From Lucifuga dentata (Eukaryota; Chordata; Actinopteri; Ophidiiformes; Bythitidae), in contig VXCM01000332.1 of assembly GCA_014773175.1 (NCBI GenBank), positions 1 to 64,000 of the forward strand: 64,000 nucleotides of DNA, written 5' to 3'. The position numbers were made by a program, and so were the translations under genes. The notes under the pieces were generated by a model that worked only from the letters and a program-made list of their open reading frames with translations, was not told the origin of the DNA and made no database searches. Position 1 is the first letter of the stretch. Each line of letters opens with the position of its first letter. Shown here one piece after another: positions 13,401-27,800 of the stretch.

Positions 13401-16400
13401 CATGCCTGGTGAATTGCAGCACTACAACAAGCAGGGAAACGCAGGCAGAAATGTGTCATCAACTTGTCATCTATATGTGTCTGTCGGTTTTAGCAGCAGT
13501 TAAATTGTGTGGTTTTTTTTGTTTGTTTTTTTTTTTGTAAATTTCTCACACTTTCACGAATTTGTCGCAGGCCGTCTTTGGTCACAAGAATGTTAAATGG
13601 GCCATTGATGGACATGTCACATCCTGCTATCTAAAGACTTCATCGGGATTTCATTCATTCTCTGATGATTCTTAACTTTCATCTGCGACGGCCCAAAATT
13701 GCACAGTCTGTAGGAGGCTTTAGTCACCTAATTTCACTCATCACGGCAAATCAACAAAGCTTCAAACATTATTAAGATTTACTCTGTCAAACTGCAAACT
13801 CTCTGCACGTTTTGTGTTTCCCAAACAGCCGTGGGCACAGGAGTGTTCTGTATCACATTCCCAATTCATAACCACAGTAAACACAGATTTCCTCACAAAC
13901 TCAATTCAATGAAACACATACTGTATGTTAAAATACAGCAAGTCATGTATTGCACTGGAAAAACAAGCTAAGCTAAAGTCATGTGTCGTATCTTGAGAAT
14001 GATTGAGCAGGGACTGGGGGATGTAAGTGTGAGTGAAGATGATCCGTGTAGAAGCAGAGGTGTTTAATTATGGTTTTTATCGTAGTCTGGCTGTGTTTCG
14101 TCTGGCTCGTCTGCTCTTGTGTGGCTGTTTGACAACTGAAAATGGCAGCTGAGAGTATGGAGAATGATGAATTCACAGGTTTTCTGTGGTTTCTCAGAAT
14201 TACTTACAGGCTTTTTGGATGATGACGGGTCAGGATCAACAGGTATGAAGGCTAAACAGCATTCAAGTGTAGCATGTGTGTGTGTGTATGTCTTGCTGCA
14301 CCCACTTTGATATAGCTGTTTCTGTATTGTACGTGACTTTTTTCATTAAAACACAAGCATACACACCTCATACTTCCACTGTTACTCTCTCTGCAGAGCT
14401 GAAAGTATCTCAGAGGTAACAAACAGGTTGTAACTCAGCGAGCAGCGAAAGGAGCCTTGAAAGAAAAATCTGTGAAACAGTACAGTTTCTGACAGTGAGC
14501 CATAATAAATCCAGTTTGATTTAATGAGCGGTGAGAGGTGTAGGTCTCCTCCTCGGTGTCAGTGTATAAATCACTGTGGGACCGGCCGGGTGACCTCTGT
14601 GTTTTACTGCACCTTCACGAACATGTTCACCAGGCTTTTAAAGGGACATTTTCCACTCATAAATCATTCCCAGAGCTGACAGAGGTCACTGCTCATGTAA
14701 ATTACACTGCATGATTTAAGCAAGTTTATCTCTGGTTTGATTAGATCGACATTAATAAATGAAAATCTGTGCGTACTTACCATTACTGTTAGTACATTTA
14801 CATTCACACCGTACTCCAGGTTTTGTCTGTGCTGTGATTAAGGCAAAAATGCGGAGTAAGACGTATGCATGGACAGAATTAAGAGGGCTCCATTGTTGGC
14901 TGAATATTCATGACTTGTTTAATGGGTGTGTATGAAGGGAAGTAGCTCAGGTGGAGAAATGCAGTGATTGCTTAATCGACAGTGGAATGTGTACTTATAC
15001 TAGTAAATCGATCTACAAATTGGATAATTTAGCTTTGTTACTCTTGAGTGCACCAATGGCAATTTATGCTGATTTCGATCTAGTTGTTGTTTACATAAAA
15101 ATCCATTTACTGCCTCAGCGGATAAAGTTTGACTACACAAGTAAATATACTGACTCTCAGGGTAGAGGCTGTGCAATCACACATCTAACATCAAAGTTTT
15201 GGTGCTTTAATGGACCATACATATGATTTTACATGTTTAAGCCCAATAAATATTACAAATATACATGTTGTGTTACTGACAACCATTTTCCAAAATATAA
15301 AACCGAATCTTAGTTTTTCTATTTTGCTAGATCCCCTAATCTTTCAAAATCAAATGTTCAGGCGATAACCCACCTTAAAGTTCAATGTTTCACCTGCTAA
15401 CACGTACATCTGAATGTAGAAGGCATACTCATTATTAATTTCTCTGTTAAGGCAGTTTTCTCCTGGAACTATATTCCCTGGTGGAGACATACATTTTCCT
15501 CCATGCAACTATGTTGGACCGATTAAAGTTACTTTGACAAAAAAAAATTCAGACATCGAGTTTGCTGTGATGGATTATTTATCTTGTTTCAAGTCTCTAC
15601 AAGTTGATTTTAATAGTGTACTGGAATAAACTGAAGCAAACGTCACTCTGGAATGTAGGAAAAACAATATTAATTTACGCTCCAGTAGTGTGTTTTGGGA
15701 AATGGATGTCGGTAACGTAACGTGTGTGCAGGTTGTATATGTTGGGCTCGAACATGAAAAACCTGGTTCTGCGGTCCTTTAACTGCAGACTTTGATCAGT
15801 TTTGAATTGTTTCTTTCTTCTTCATACACAGCTCGACATCCTCACACCTCAGTTATTTCTGAGCAAGAAGCGTGCAAGCACAATGGCTTGCTATTTTGCA
15901 CAGATCTAAGTTACAGGATGCTTAGCTGTGGCATTTTCCACTGGCAGTGATGAATTGTGTGTCAGGTGTAAACAACAGCGTTTAATGAAAGGTTGTGATT
16001 TGGTGAGGGCACAGCCACCGTGGCCAATCAATACCTTCCCGTCTGTGTCTGCAGGCCTAATTTACTATGTGATTTATTACCGCGAGCCTCCGAGGGGCCG
16101 CCCTGCACTTTACGGCCGAGGTTGTCTATATTTGTGATGATCACACAGTTCTGCTGACATCACATCACGTTTGACAGCGATCTTGTAATCCCAGCTTTTC
16201 ACTCAGTCAGTCACGCTTCTTTGTGTTGGTAGAGAAATGGGGGGGTGACGGAAAAGCAGCACTGCTTTGGCACCCCGCCAGGAGGGGATGTGGAGCACAA
16301 GCTGCATCAGATAAAACCTCCTGCTGAGAGAGCAGGCAGCCATCGCTCCATCTGTTCTCCCCTCTGAATTACCACTCCCCAAATAGAAAGCTGCAGCCTC

Positions 16401-19400
16401 ACCACTTTGTGTATCTCCATTTTCCACTTCAGCCTGATTTAGAAATGTTAAGTTTGGTTCTCACATCCTGTCAGTGAGAAAATAGGAACAATGCGCAATG
16501 TACTTCATCAGATCAGGTGTCAATATAAAATCTATGAAAATATTCAATCAGAATGTGCTCAACCTTTCAAGAAACTGATGATTGTATATGTTGGAAGTTC
16601 CTACACTGTAAAAAATCTTTCTTTGGTTTAACTTAAAAAAAATTAGGTAACATTTCCCAATCATTTTTTATAAGTTGAGTGAGCTACTTGTATTTTTGAG
16701 TAGGACAAACTCAATAATATATATTTGACTTTAAGATGTAAAATTAAGTCCAGCCTATGTGGAAACAGCCAAGATATTGAACTGAGCAAACTTGATAGTC
16801 ATCAACATGAACTACATTAAACATGATTAAAATTTAAGAAAGAAACACTATGAAACTGAGTTCCATGAACTCATACATTTTTTTTTTCTTTTTAAATTTT
16901 AACACTTGTTTTGTGTGTTTGAGTCAAACTCATTCACTTCCCCAAACCCGATTTCTCCTCCCAGCCCAAGGATTGAACCGGTAACCCTTTGGTCACAAGC
17001 TTCTGTAACCTTTAAGCCACCGCTGCCTCATTNCCAAGGATTGAACCGGTAACCCTTTGGTCACAAGCTTCTGTAACCTTTAAGCCACCGCTGCCTCATT
17101 ACAGGAAGTACAGACATGCTACATCAGCACTTACACCAGTTTTATAAATCTTTGTCTGCATTCTGATATTACTCCACAAATATAAATTCAGTTCATGTTA
17201 AATACATCAAATGTAAACTTTCGNTGCATTCTGATATTACTCCACAAATATAAATTCAGTTCATGTTAAATACATCAAATGTAAACTTTCGCCTCTGAAG
17301 CTCCACAACAAACAGCCCTGGTGTCCCCTCCAAAAAAAACGACCAATTCGCTTGCATTTAATATCATACATCAGAGTATTTTGTTCAGTTTTGTACTGAA
17401 CTTTTGGCTAAAAATTCAGTACAAAAAAAAAACTGAAAACGAGTTCCTACTTGTCTTAAGAAAAGATTCTGAGATATGTGCTGCTTCAAGGTGTGCAGGT
17501 GCAAGTGGGCGGAGTCATGACAAAAACTTAGATTTAAGAACTTTAATTGAGTTCCATTAACTCAATTTTTCACATTGTTGTGAAAAGCTTAAAAAATATA
17601 TGTTTTCATTACAGAAAAACAATTAGTTTTAAGAATGTTGACAGTTTTTACTTAGATGTGATATAAATAAATCCAGTTGAAAAAGAAAAATAATTTTTTT
17701 TAATGAATCATACATTTTAAATTTATGTATATGAACTAACACACTGAAGGACTTTTTACAGTGTACTCCTTACTTCCTGAGTTTGACAGCATCTTTCTTT
17801 TTTCTGCCTAGAACTTCTTGTTCTCTTTAACTCCTTTTGAGCTCTCTTTTCTTCTCAATCCTCTACCAGGGTATCATCACAGCCTGCCATCTTCTCCATA
17901 CGCCAGTGGGCCTGAGGGTCAGAGGTTACACTCATCTGGGACATTGTCAACAGAGTTCCTTAACCAGGGAGCCCCTGTAAAGATTCTGCTGCTGGTGTGC
18001 AACGCTGCAGGAGCAGGTCAACAGACCGTCAGGTAACGATGTTAGCTCAGTCATTTAACAGCTTCGACTAGATGTGGGCTCTGTGTGCAGTAGTTCAGTC
18101 CATCTTTTTCTCATCTAGCTTTGGTCTGGTGGAGCAAATCAAGGTCAGTTTAGCTCAGCGTGTGTGGTACATCTCACTGTGAGATGAGTTTCAAATCGAA
18201 GGACTGAGGAATGCGACATCTGGCAGGATGGAGAGATCTGTCACCTTGGCAGAGTCCAGAGAGATCAATAGACACTTAGGTGAGTTCGCCTGTGTGGCAG
18301 TGAGAAAGTCCAATCCCATCCACGAAAGAGGGAGTCTCGGTTTCTCCTTCAAACACCTCACCATTGTTGATCAAACCACCCACCTATCTCAGTCTGATAC
18401 GGTGACAGCTGGAGGACTCGTATGTGCAGAGAAAATGACATTGCAGGCTCGTACGTCTCTGGTTCTCTGTGAAATAGGTTCACGGGTGTATTACTGAAAA
18501 TCGCCAACGTGTGAAATCTTTCTTTCAGTCTCATTGCTTTGTTTAAGCTGTGAAATCAACGGACAAGAGTAGAGGAGAATTAATTTGACGTGTCATACCA
18601 CTGTTCGCTATTTCTACATCATATCTCTCGCAAAAAAAAAAAAAAAAAAANAAAAAAAAAAAAAAAAAATCATGCGACTGCGTGAGTTTGCAATGAAATA
18701 ACCCCAGTTAGATCTTCCTCATCTTATTATTTTACTACCATTGAATTTCTTGTAAGTATGGTCACAGTATGATATTTACTGCTCCTCTGATGTCTCAGTA
18801 ATTTTATAATTCTGAACATGAGCTCTGCATTCTGTTCAATTGTAGACATTTATCCTCTGAACAAATGATTTTCTCCATCATCATCCAGAGAGTCAACTGA
18901 ATGCAAGATTCAGTGCTGATTGAAATGATGCTTCACCACTTTATTTGTTACAGGTTGCGCAAACTGTTCCTGCAAACCTCCTACTCCTCATGATTTGTCA
19001 AGATATTGGCAGGCCTGTCCTGCTGTATTCCTCACAGCTACATGTGCTTTCAATCAATGAGCTCCATGAAGAAGCAGAAGCATCTCACCATGTCTCTAAT
19101 AGGTGGACTCCAGTGTCTGGATTCTGATCAAAATACAATTTGATCTGGACCAGCAAAAACTTCACTGCAGCCTGATACATTGCTATTCTGTCTCTGTCAT
19201 CATTTATCTGCTAGCAGCCACAGTTAGCAAGTTCACTGTCAGATGTACTAGCTCACGTTGAAACAATATGCTCAAAACTAGCCACGGAAGAATGAGTGAA
19301 CTGAAATATATGAGTTAATTCTACCCACAGGAAAGATGAGACCAATGTGTTTGATTTGCAGTAAAACAGGGGCCATTGTGAAGAGTGATAATGTAAAACG

Positions 19401-21817
19401 TCACTATGAATCCTCCAAATGAGTTCTGAAGGTTTCAGAACAAATCCTGCCGTGCATCGCAAATGCATTTCTAGTCAGAAATGTTTCTCGATGGAAGCAA
19501 AGAAAATTTGCCTCTGAACCATTACAACTTTTCTGCAAACTGAGTTGATTGAGTTCCACGAAAACCTCTGCCTAGCCCTCACACCTTTTCTGGCCAAGTT
19601 TAAGTTGGTTACACAACAAAAGTGTCAGTTTTTCCATTGATGCATTAATGCTTTATGTGTATGTAGTTCTGGAGATTTTGGAACTTTGGAACGGCTGTAT
19701 TTCTGGTTCACAATTAGAACCTTTTTGATGGACCCATGCCTCTGAATGGTCTGATGTCATGACTTTCATAATCCATTTCTCAGTTCCCCTTGAAGGTAAT
19801 CTTTTTATTTCTCAGAAAGCTCATGTCTGCATCCAAACACTTTGCAAACCATTCCAAACCCTTTCCATCATCTAACACAGTGATCTAACACAATGTCCAA
19901 GTTTGTCCAAAATGGTTGACATGGATGACTAAACCACCTGTTTTTGACGTTACATTGCTGTTTTACTTATTGAAACTGGCTAGCTGCTCTGCCCTCAATT
20001 CATAGGTCTTCAAGTGTAAAATCGGGATTACTTTTTAAAATGTAATTGTTTTAGTTTGACTTTTAATCTTCCGAGACAATTCCAGACAACAATAGCAATG
20101 ATACTAACTTTCCTAATACAAGTGCAAGTGGACAACTCAACAACTGACCTCTACCTAAAGAATGGAACAGATTTGTCTCTTGTTCCCCAATTTGGCTCAG
20201 TTTTCCTTCCCACCCTCTGGTGTCTGTTTTCTCTTTCTGTGTCATGGTTGCTGCTCTTAATCACAGAATATCAGTTGGAAATTTACATCCAGGACTTGGA
20301 AAGTAAGTCATATAGAGTCTGTTTAAGTTAATTGTTACCATGCTGAACAGTGTTTGTGATAATCCAACCTGATTTACTCCCCAGTATCTATGATCTAATA
20401 GGAAATTTCTATAACCAGGATGTGTTTCTTCCACCTTGTTTAAAAGTCTGCACAAACCTATAAATAAGCATGAAATCCAATTTGCAGAAAGTAATGGAGT
20501 CTTTTTTGTGCCTTGTGTGTCTTTTTTTCTCCTTGCATGCACAAATGCTCACATAATAGATCTAATAGATGTGAACGACACAAAGACGGGCTGCTGTCAA
20601 TTACAGTGTGTCATGATAAATGCGTCGTGTGATCTGCCATGTCAGAAAGAAGATTTTCCCTCTCCTCGACTGCTGTTTGAACTGCCCATTATCTCACTCT
20701 AGCCATCTCTAGACATACTGTAATGAGAATTCTGCTCTGAATGCTTTTAATCATGCTAAAGCAAAGCAAAAATAAAGCATAATTTACATTAGAATAGGAT
20801 AAGTGGACGTGTCAGTGGGTCAAGCCTAATGTGTTATGATTGGGCAGGAGTATTGTGTATATTGTGCATATTTCAGTCCTGTAAAACTAATGCCTTCCAT
20901 CCATCCCCAAGGTTTGGGCCTCCATTCCTGATGAGGGAGGACCGGTCTATATCCTGGGACCAGCTGCAGCAGAGCATCCTCAGCAAGCTTTATTACTTGA
21001 TGATCAATGGAGCTCAGGCACAGGTATTGGATATCTAATAATAATACAAAATAACGTCATATTTGCTCCATGTGGGGAAATTCTCTAAAGCATGGTGTTC
21101 TCTGGTTAAAAAAAAACAAAAAAAAAATAAAGTAACTGACCGAATGCTCAGACATAACCTTTGAGAAGTACCAGGAGAGAAAGAAGGAGAGTCAGAGAAA
21201 AGGATGGATGAAAAGCTACTAAACGTTCAGTAGCTCTGCTGGAGATCGCTAATCTCGTTTATGCACCATGCTGTTAGCCATTTAATTAAAAACCAGCTTG
21301 TACAGTCTAATCGGTTTGCTTGAGTCAGGAAAGAAAAGCAGATGTTTGCTTTCATCGCAACAGAATCTGTAGTTTGTAAAGATGAATTACTTTCACAAGT
21401 GGATATCTGCCTCTTTCTAATTTTAGCTTCAGTGAAGATGCAATTTAAAAATAAAACAGAAGACACAGCCTTACTGACAGCCATTTTTCCTGCTGCTGAC
21501 ATTACTTAACATCTGTTTGACATAAATTTTTGCTCACTAAAGTCGATCTAGCGATATAATAAGCTGCGCCATGCTGACGGCTCTACTCTGATGTAATTAT
21601 ATTAACACTCAGACAGTCATTCTCATGCATACACACCTTTTCTGTTTGGGCTGCGAGTCCTTGGGGCTCAGTTTTATTGAGGGGATTTGACATGAGATTT
21701 AGTAGTGTGAGCAAGAACATTTTTAAATGTAGGATAGAGAATCGAGTGTGATAAATGAAATACAGGGCGAGTATTGGCCCTGAGAATCACTCACCCTGAC
21801 AAATGGAAATCCACAGT

Positions 21818-21850
<33 letters not shown>

Positions 21851-24800
21851 AGGCTCAAGCTCACAACATAATAAAACACTGTGCTCCTTTCATGAATTGT
21901 AATTGGAGATCTTTTGCTTTGTCTGGAGCAAACAATGCAGCAAACATTCCTCCCCCTCGTGCTGCCTCACTGAATACAGAACACGATTAACCCTGCTGCA
22001 TTTGAAAGCCGATTAATGGAAGATGAAGGATTTTTTCAGCAACTTTTGAGTCTCCATCAGAGTCCGTGAAGATCCCGTGCAGCCATGTTATAGGTTCTCA
22101 TTCACACGCTTTCTCTCAGTTACTCTCACATTTTCTTCTTCATCTGCCTGTACTGGAACAAAAACAAGCATGTACACACCTCTGTGATATGCGTGCATGT
22201 GTGTGTCATATTTGGATTTTTTTTCTGTGCTAACTAAACACTGATGTTCTGAAAAATTCCCATTCCTGAGAGGTTCTTTGACAGGGCTCTGTGGGTGTTC
22301 TTCATGTGTGCACACAAGCCTCTCGGTGGTAACTTACAGCACACTCCTCTTAGTTTCAGATTTGTCATCTAGTGTTTCAGTTCTACAGAAAGGTTGTTGT
22401 GTCCTCCACTGCCTGCAGCGTCCATAAACACATGATGTTGAAATGTGAAGAAAAGATAATATAGTCTTTAGTTTCCCTGCTCTGCATGTGTGCAGACGAT
22501 GAGGATAAATGATCTTTTGAAAAGACTCTTTTTTTTCCATTCTGCTATCTTTATGCTTTCATTTGTTGTGATACACAACTTTATCATTATGTTTTTAAGC
22601 GTGTAAAGAAAAAAGAAGCAATTGGTTAGAAATTAATTTACATATTCCCAGTGCAGACATCTGATGCTTCGTACTTATTAATTGCCCAAACAATGGAATT
22701 GGACACTGAATGTACTGCTTGGCATGTATTAGGGTAAGAATAAAACAGAAACTGGGGAATTCTACAACAGTCTAATTAACAGATATACTTGTAGCATATA
22801 TATATATATATATGTATGTATATCTAGCTGTTTTTCAACTACGAGGCCAAAACGTATATAACCATCTGCCTGCTTCGTTCTCATCACGTTAACTGACCCA
22901 AATTGAGCCGAGCCGTCGCATTTCTGGCCCTGCTTGGAATCAGGGCTCAGGTGTGCTGGTGTCCGCCAGGCTGTGTTGACATCGTAGCACACTGATTGGC
23001 TCACATGTCGTCATTAACAAGCCACAGTGGGACTGAAGAATATTCCTACATATTTAAAAGCCCAGAGATTTTTTTTTTTTTTTAATATAGTTTCTACTAA
23101 GCGAACGGAAAATGATGGAATGTGAACTGGATGGTGGATGGAGACGCAGGCACTCATTGATTTTTAGGCTGGGTCTGCATTGAGAAAATGTTTTGGGAGG
23201 TCAGGCTGGAACTCGCCACAGCGGAGAAATCCTCAAAGCAGCGCAGAGAAAAAAATAAAAAACTTAATCAAGAGAATAAGAAGAATAAAGGAAACTCACA
23301 GCCACCACTTACCCAACTGGGACACATGCTCAGTCTGCCGCCTCCTCGGCAGATTCTTTCCAAAGGCAACAAAGCCAAAGCTTTGCAGAAAATACAATAA
23401 ATCCTGTTTAGTGCATCTCAATACAATACGGATAGGATTCACTGAGAAGTGGAAAATCACTATTACTGTGCTTAATAAATAGTACAATATATTAGCATTA
23501 TATATTTTTCTATCTAAGACACTCATTCAGGACTAGCTGTAACCCTAACCCTAAGGTGATGCATTCCAGTGGATTCCTGTGAAGAGAATATCAATATCTA
23601 CCAGGAAGTGTGGGCTCTTTTTGCTCCTTGACACAAGGTCTACAGAGATTCTGCTGGTCTGAGGAGGACTCAGGACTCATGACTCAGCGGCTGTTTGTTT
23701 TTGAGCTCCCCCAGCAGCTACACAAGAGACTTCATTTGAAGGGGAGGAAATCAGTTTCATTTTTGCAAAGCACTCCTTCATTCCTGACGCACTTCCAATT
23801 TAAGCAGATCTCAGAGTAATATACACATGATTCACAGGAGAAAAGAACAATATCAGTCCTTCATTTGTTCCCTCTTTGCTTTCAGCTGAAGCTCACAAAC
23901 CCAGCTGAGAACAATATGAAAGATTATATTGAGGTTTATTAATGTTTTCTGTAAAATGAAACTCTGAAGCCAAACAAAACGTCTCATATTTAGTTCGTAC
24001 ATGTTGAGCTCAAACTGTCAGGTGCGAGCTTTGGCTTATATTTCATGTCGGCCTACTTTTCTCTTTTATTTTATTTATTTATTTATTTTCTTTTGTCGCC
24101 GTAGCCTTTACACAGCACAATCATCCAGGTTAAATATAACCCAGAGAGTGTAAAAAATCAGACTATACCAGTGTGTAATCTAGATTCAGCATTTTTGAGT
24201 CGTTTCAGGTGTACGAGTCTCTCCAACCAACACGACAACATGACGGCTCCACACAGTCTTTTTAAAGTGCTAGTTCAAAACCATCAATAATTCATGCTAT
24301 TGATAACAGCTTGTCAAATTCTTTTAATTAAACATTTGTCATGATATCTAGAAACAAGATAAAATTCTTATCTTTAATCAAGTCGACACAGAGAGTCATT
24401 ATAGCTGGAATTTTTAGGTGGCAAACAAAACACAAATACAATAAAAAGTAAAAGTGATAAATGACTGAAACTGATAAATGACTGTAGATTTCATGGTGGT
24501 GAATGATTGTTCATTTGAATACACACACCCTCTGCTTGCTGTGTATCCTACATTTGGTGCCAAAGAACAAACCCCCACACGTAAATGTCATAGTTAATTC
24601 TTCATGAAATGTAGACTGAACTATGATGCGTGTAGCTGCAGAATAATAGTGAAAATAATGCATGAAAAGCACAAAAATACCCAGAATGCTTTCTTGAAGT
24701 ATTTTAATCTTGTCTTTGCTGTAACAGTGTGTTTGCTTTTGCTTTTTCGACCTTTCAGAATACCAGAGTCTTGTTCAACATCCGTGTGGTGGGAGGATCA

Positions 24801-27800
24801 GCATCCTACAGTTACCTGTCACCTCAGGACAGCCGGCCGCTCTACCACCCTGCTGTTGACAGGTGAGGGTGGCAGAAAATACACGAAACATCACAGTTAT
24901 TGTAGTTATTCTTTACCTGTGACACACCACACACCACAGTACTGGATGTGACAGTTGATTTTTCCCTCCACCACCCAGAACCTCTTGTTCTACTTTCTTG
25001 TTACATATCCCTAAATATGAAGACACAATCTACACATGTATTTTTCGACCTGCGTGCATAACTGCGGGAAATAAGATGCTGCAGCACCCCCTGTTGGTGC
25101 TTTAATATCTCTGTCAAATGGCTAAAACAAAATTAGCAAAAGATTTCAACAATATTGCGTGAAAACTGGAATTTTTCAGAAAGAAGATGGTTATTAAGAC
25201 AGTCAATCAGGTGCAAATAGAGAATGTGGAATCCCCTCACCTTTCCTTGCACTTTCATGGAACTGGAGCTCCAGCTAAAAATGCCTGGAGACATCTATGG
25301 AGATTCTCCCTATAACACCTCAAAAGACTCACTATGTCTAAACTCCATCCAGCAAAAGCTACTTTCAAAGAAGCTGAAACCCTAATTAAACTACACCTAT
25401 AGCTCATTATTGGAGGAAACATTTTCCATGCACCATTTGAAGTCACGATTACTCACAATAAAAACCTTTTCCTCCTGTATGTTCAGACAAAGACCATGTT
25501 TGGATTTCTGTGATGCAGAAATCTCCAAATGATTGGAGACTGGGTTTAGGCTACATATGTGATGCTTTATTTTGCTTAAAAAAAACACACTGGTGATTTT
25601 GCGTGTTTGAGCCCAATAAATCATACCCACATACATGTTACTGACAACCATTTTCCAAAACATAAAACTGTATTTTAGTTTTCCTCTTATTTTTTAAAAT
25701 CCCTAATCTTTTAAAATCAAATGTTCAGGTGATACACCCACCTTAAAATTTAATGTTTCGCCTACTAACACTTCTATCCAAATGTAGAAGGGATGTTTTT
25801 TGTTTTTTTTTTGTTTTTGTTTTTTTTTATTTCTCGGTAAAATCTGTCTTCTCCTGGGACTATATTCCCTGGTGGAGGCATACATTTTCTCCGTGCGGCT
25901 TCATGTTGGACAAGTTAAATAAAGTTACTTTGACAATAAATTTCATGGACTTCATTTCCACCATGATGAATTATTTATCTCAAGCATGGTTCAAAACTCT
26001 ACAAACTGATTTGAGCAAGAGTGAACTGAAATCAATGGCAGTCTGGAAGGTAGGTAAAACAATTCAAAAATTTACCGGTCCAGTCGGATGTTTTGGGAAA
26101 TGCCTGGAAGTAAGTTACCGAACATTTATACAGGTTGTATGTATAGGGTTCAAACGTGCAAAACCACCTGTATGGTCCTTTAAGTTGAATTTGGAGGTTG
26201 TCTGTTTTATAGTATCCTGAGACTGTTCAAAGCTCTGAGCTGCGGGCTTAAAATAGGTCGTTGTGGGTGTTGAAATCAGAAACCTGTCTTAGAGAACTCT
26301 GGTACCTGTTACACATATCTATGCTCGAAATAGGCCCATGTTATAAATTGTCTACTGTTGCCATGGTGTTCAGCATCACGGACAGCGTGCAAGCACTGCA
26401 CATAGTCCAGCCACGCTGGAATATTTTATAAATGTTACTTAATCGTTTATATTTGCACTTGTAACATCGACCCTGCCAGAGCCATTTCAGGTCCAAGCCT
26501 TCCTAAACCCAGTACCCCAGACTCAGAATTCTGATAATAAGAGTATCAAATTTATGACTTAAAACAGAAAATAGTAAATTTATTGACAAATTAACGAGCT
26601 GACATTGTCTAAAACATCAGAACCTAGTTTCTATTTTTTTCCATATTGCTCACGGTGGAGATAAAACATTTAAAAAGCCGATCATCTATCATCTCTACAT
26701 CCTGTGCCATGTGCAGAAAAATTAGACGGGCAGAGCCGTCAGAGTTGACAGCACGAAATTGAGAGCTCAGACCACAAAGCCGTTTGTCAGCAGGGATGGA
26801 TGATCCAAGGTCAAAAAATAAATGAAAATCCTTTGATTATAAGCTTCACAAAGACAGTTTTACTACAGAACTCTTGCTTTGGATTATATTACGTGTGTGT
26901 GTGTGTGTGTGTATAACTTGGTGTAGTAAATATGGCCAAAGCTCAATTTCAACGGTAGAAAATATACAGGCTTACAAGCTTTGTGAAATTTGACTATCAT
27001 CAGAGACTCATCTTTTTCCCTTTTATATTCACTCCCTGCTCCTATAATTTCATACCTGTACCATTGCATTATTATGTAAGTATTCTGAATATATTTGTGT
27101 TATACCTACTTTATTATCTTCAAGAATCTGTGCTTATGATTTTCTTAAAAATATCTTAGTCTCTGTTGCTGAAGTGACTCAGTGTCCTCACTCATTCCAA
27201 ATTTTCTAATCTAGTTGATTTTAATGCAATTTAAAACTCTGCTAATTTAATAGAATAAAGTGAAGTGTGGAGCAAAGCTACAGCCACAGGCAGACAGCCA
27301 GCCACTGAAGAAAGTTTGACTTTATAAAGCAAATTTGTTCATTTCAGCGTAATTTGAGGATTGAACACTGTCTGTGGTGATTTTTGCATAAAACCTAACT
27401 ATCCCACAACTTTAAAGGTTAGTTTGATTTTCCATCATTTTGTCCTTTTCACAGCTTTCACTTCCAAAAGTTAATTGCTGTCACAGAGGCATTTTGGGAA
27501 AGTCTTAGGACTTCCATTTGTGGAGTTGCTAAGAAAAGTTCATTCATTGGTTTAATGATGCTGATGGGGGTAAACGCTTGTAGAAATCTTTTGAAATGTA
27601 AATGTGAAGCACTGTATCCTAGAAACTAATGTAATGATAGTGTTTAAGCCCTGACGCTTCAGAAATGTGTCCCCAATTCAACCTGCATCATCGTATAAGA
27701 ACAAACTTTTGCCAGCATTTTTAGTCTAATAAGACACCTGTACCTGCAGCTGTACTCTAATAAGACACCTGATGCCTCTAATGACACCCGTATATTGTAT

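Larger units (their letters stand above)
16604..17763. mobile_element. CACTG-ended DNA transposon (non-autonomous)
   Basis: Begins CACTGTAAAAAATC and ends GACTTTTTACAGTG, a terminal inverted repeat. AT-rich inside. It contains a block ATTGAACCGGTAACCCTTTG with CTTTAAGCCACCGCTGCC that recurs in fish repeats, and a 12-bp hairpin (17389-17426). Two 67-base assembly duplications inflate it by about 136 bases. The CACT ends hint at a CACTA/EnSpm type, but I could not fix a target-site duplication. Confidence 0.6.
7373..17869 (+). other. USP43 large intron
   Basis: About 10.5 kb. Holds two perfect hairpins (7668-7701, 7951-7995), a LINE remnant interrupted by a TTAA element (10990-12115), a hAT-like fragment near 13050, a second TTAA element (15207-15782), a GC-richer patch near 16020-16130 and a CACTG-ended element (16604-17763). 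The parts 8000-10300 and 13200-15200 show nothing I can name. Confidence 0.65.

Noticed and set aside
23539..23556. Telomere-like CCCTAACCCTAA
   Set aside because: Only about two units, easily expected by chance. Not an interstitial telomere or fusion point.
25753..26220. 155-codon ORF on the plus strand
   Set aside because: Lies almost wholly in TTAA element copy 4. Composition follows the repeat and no transposase motif is present.
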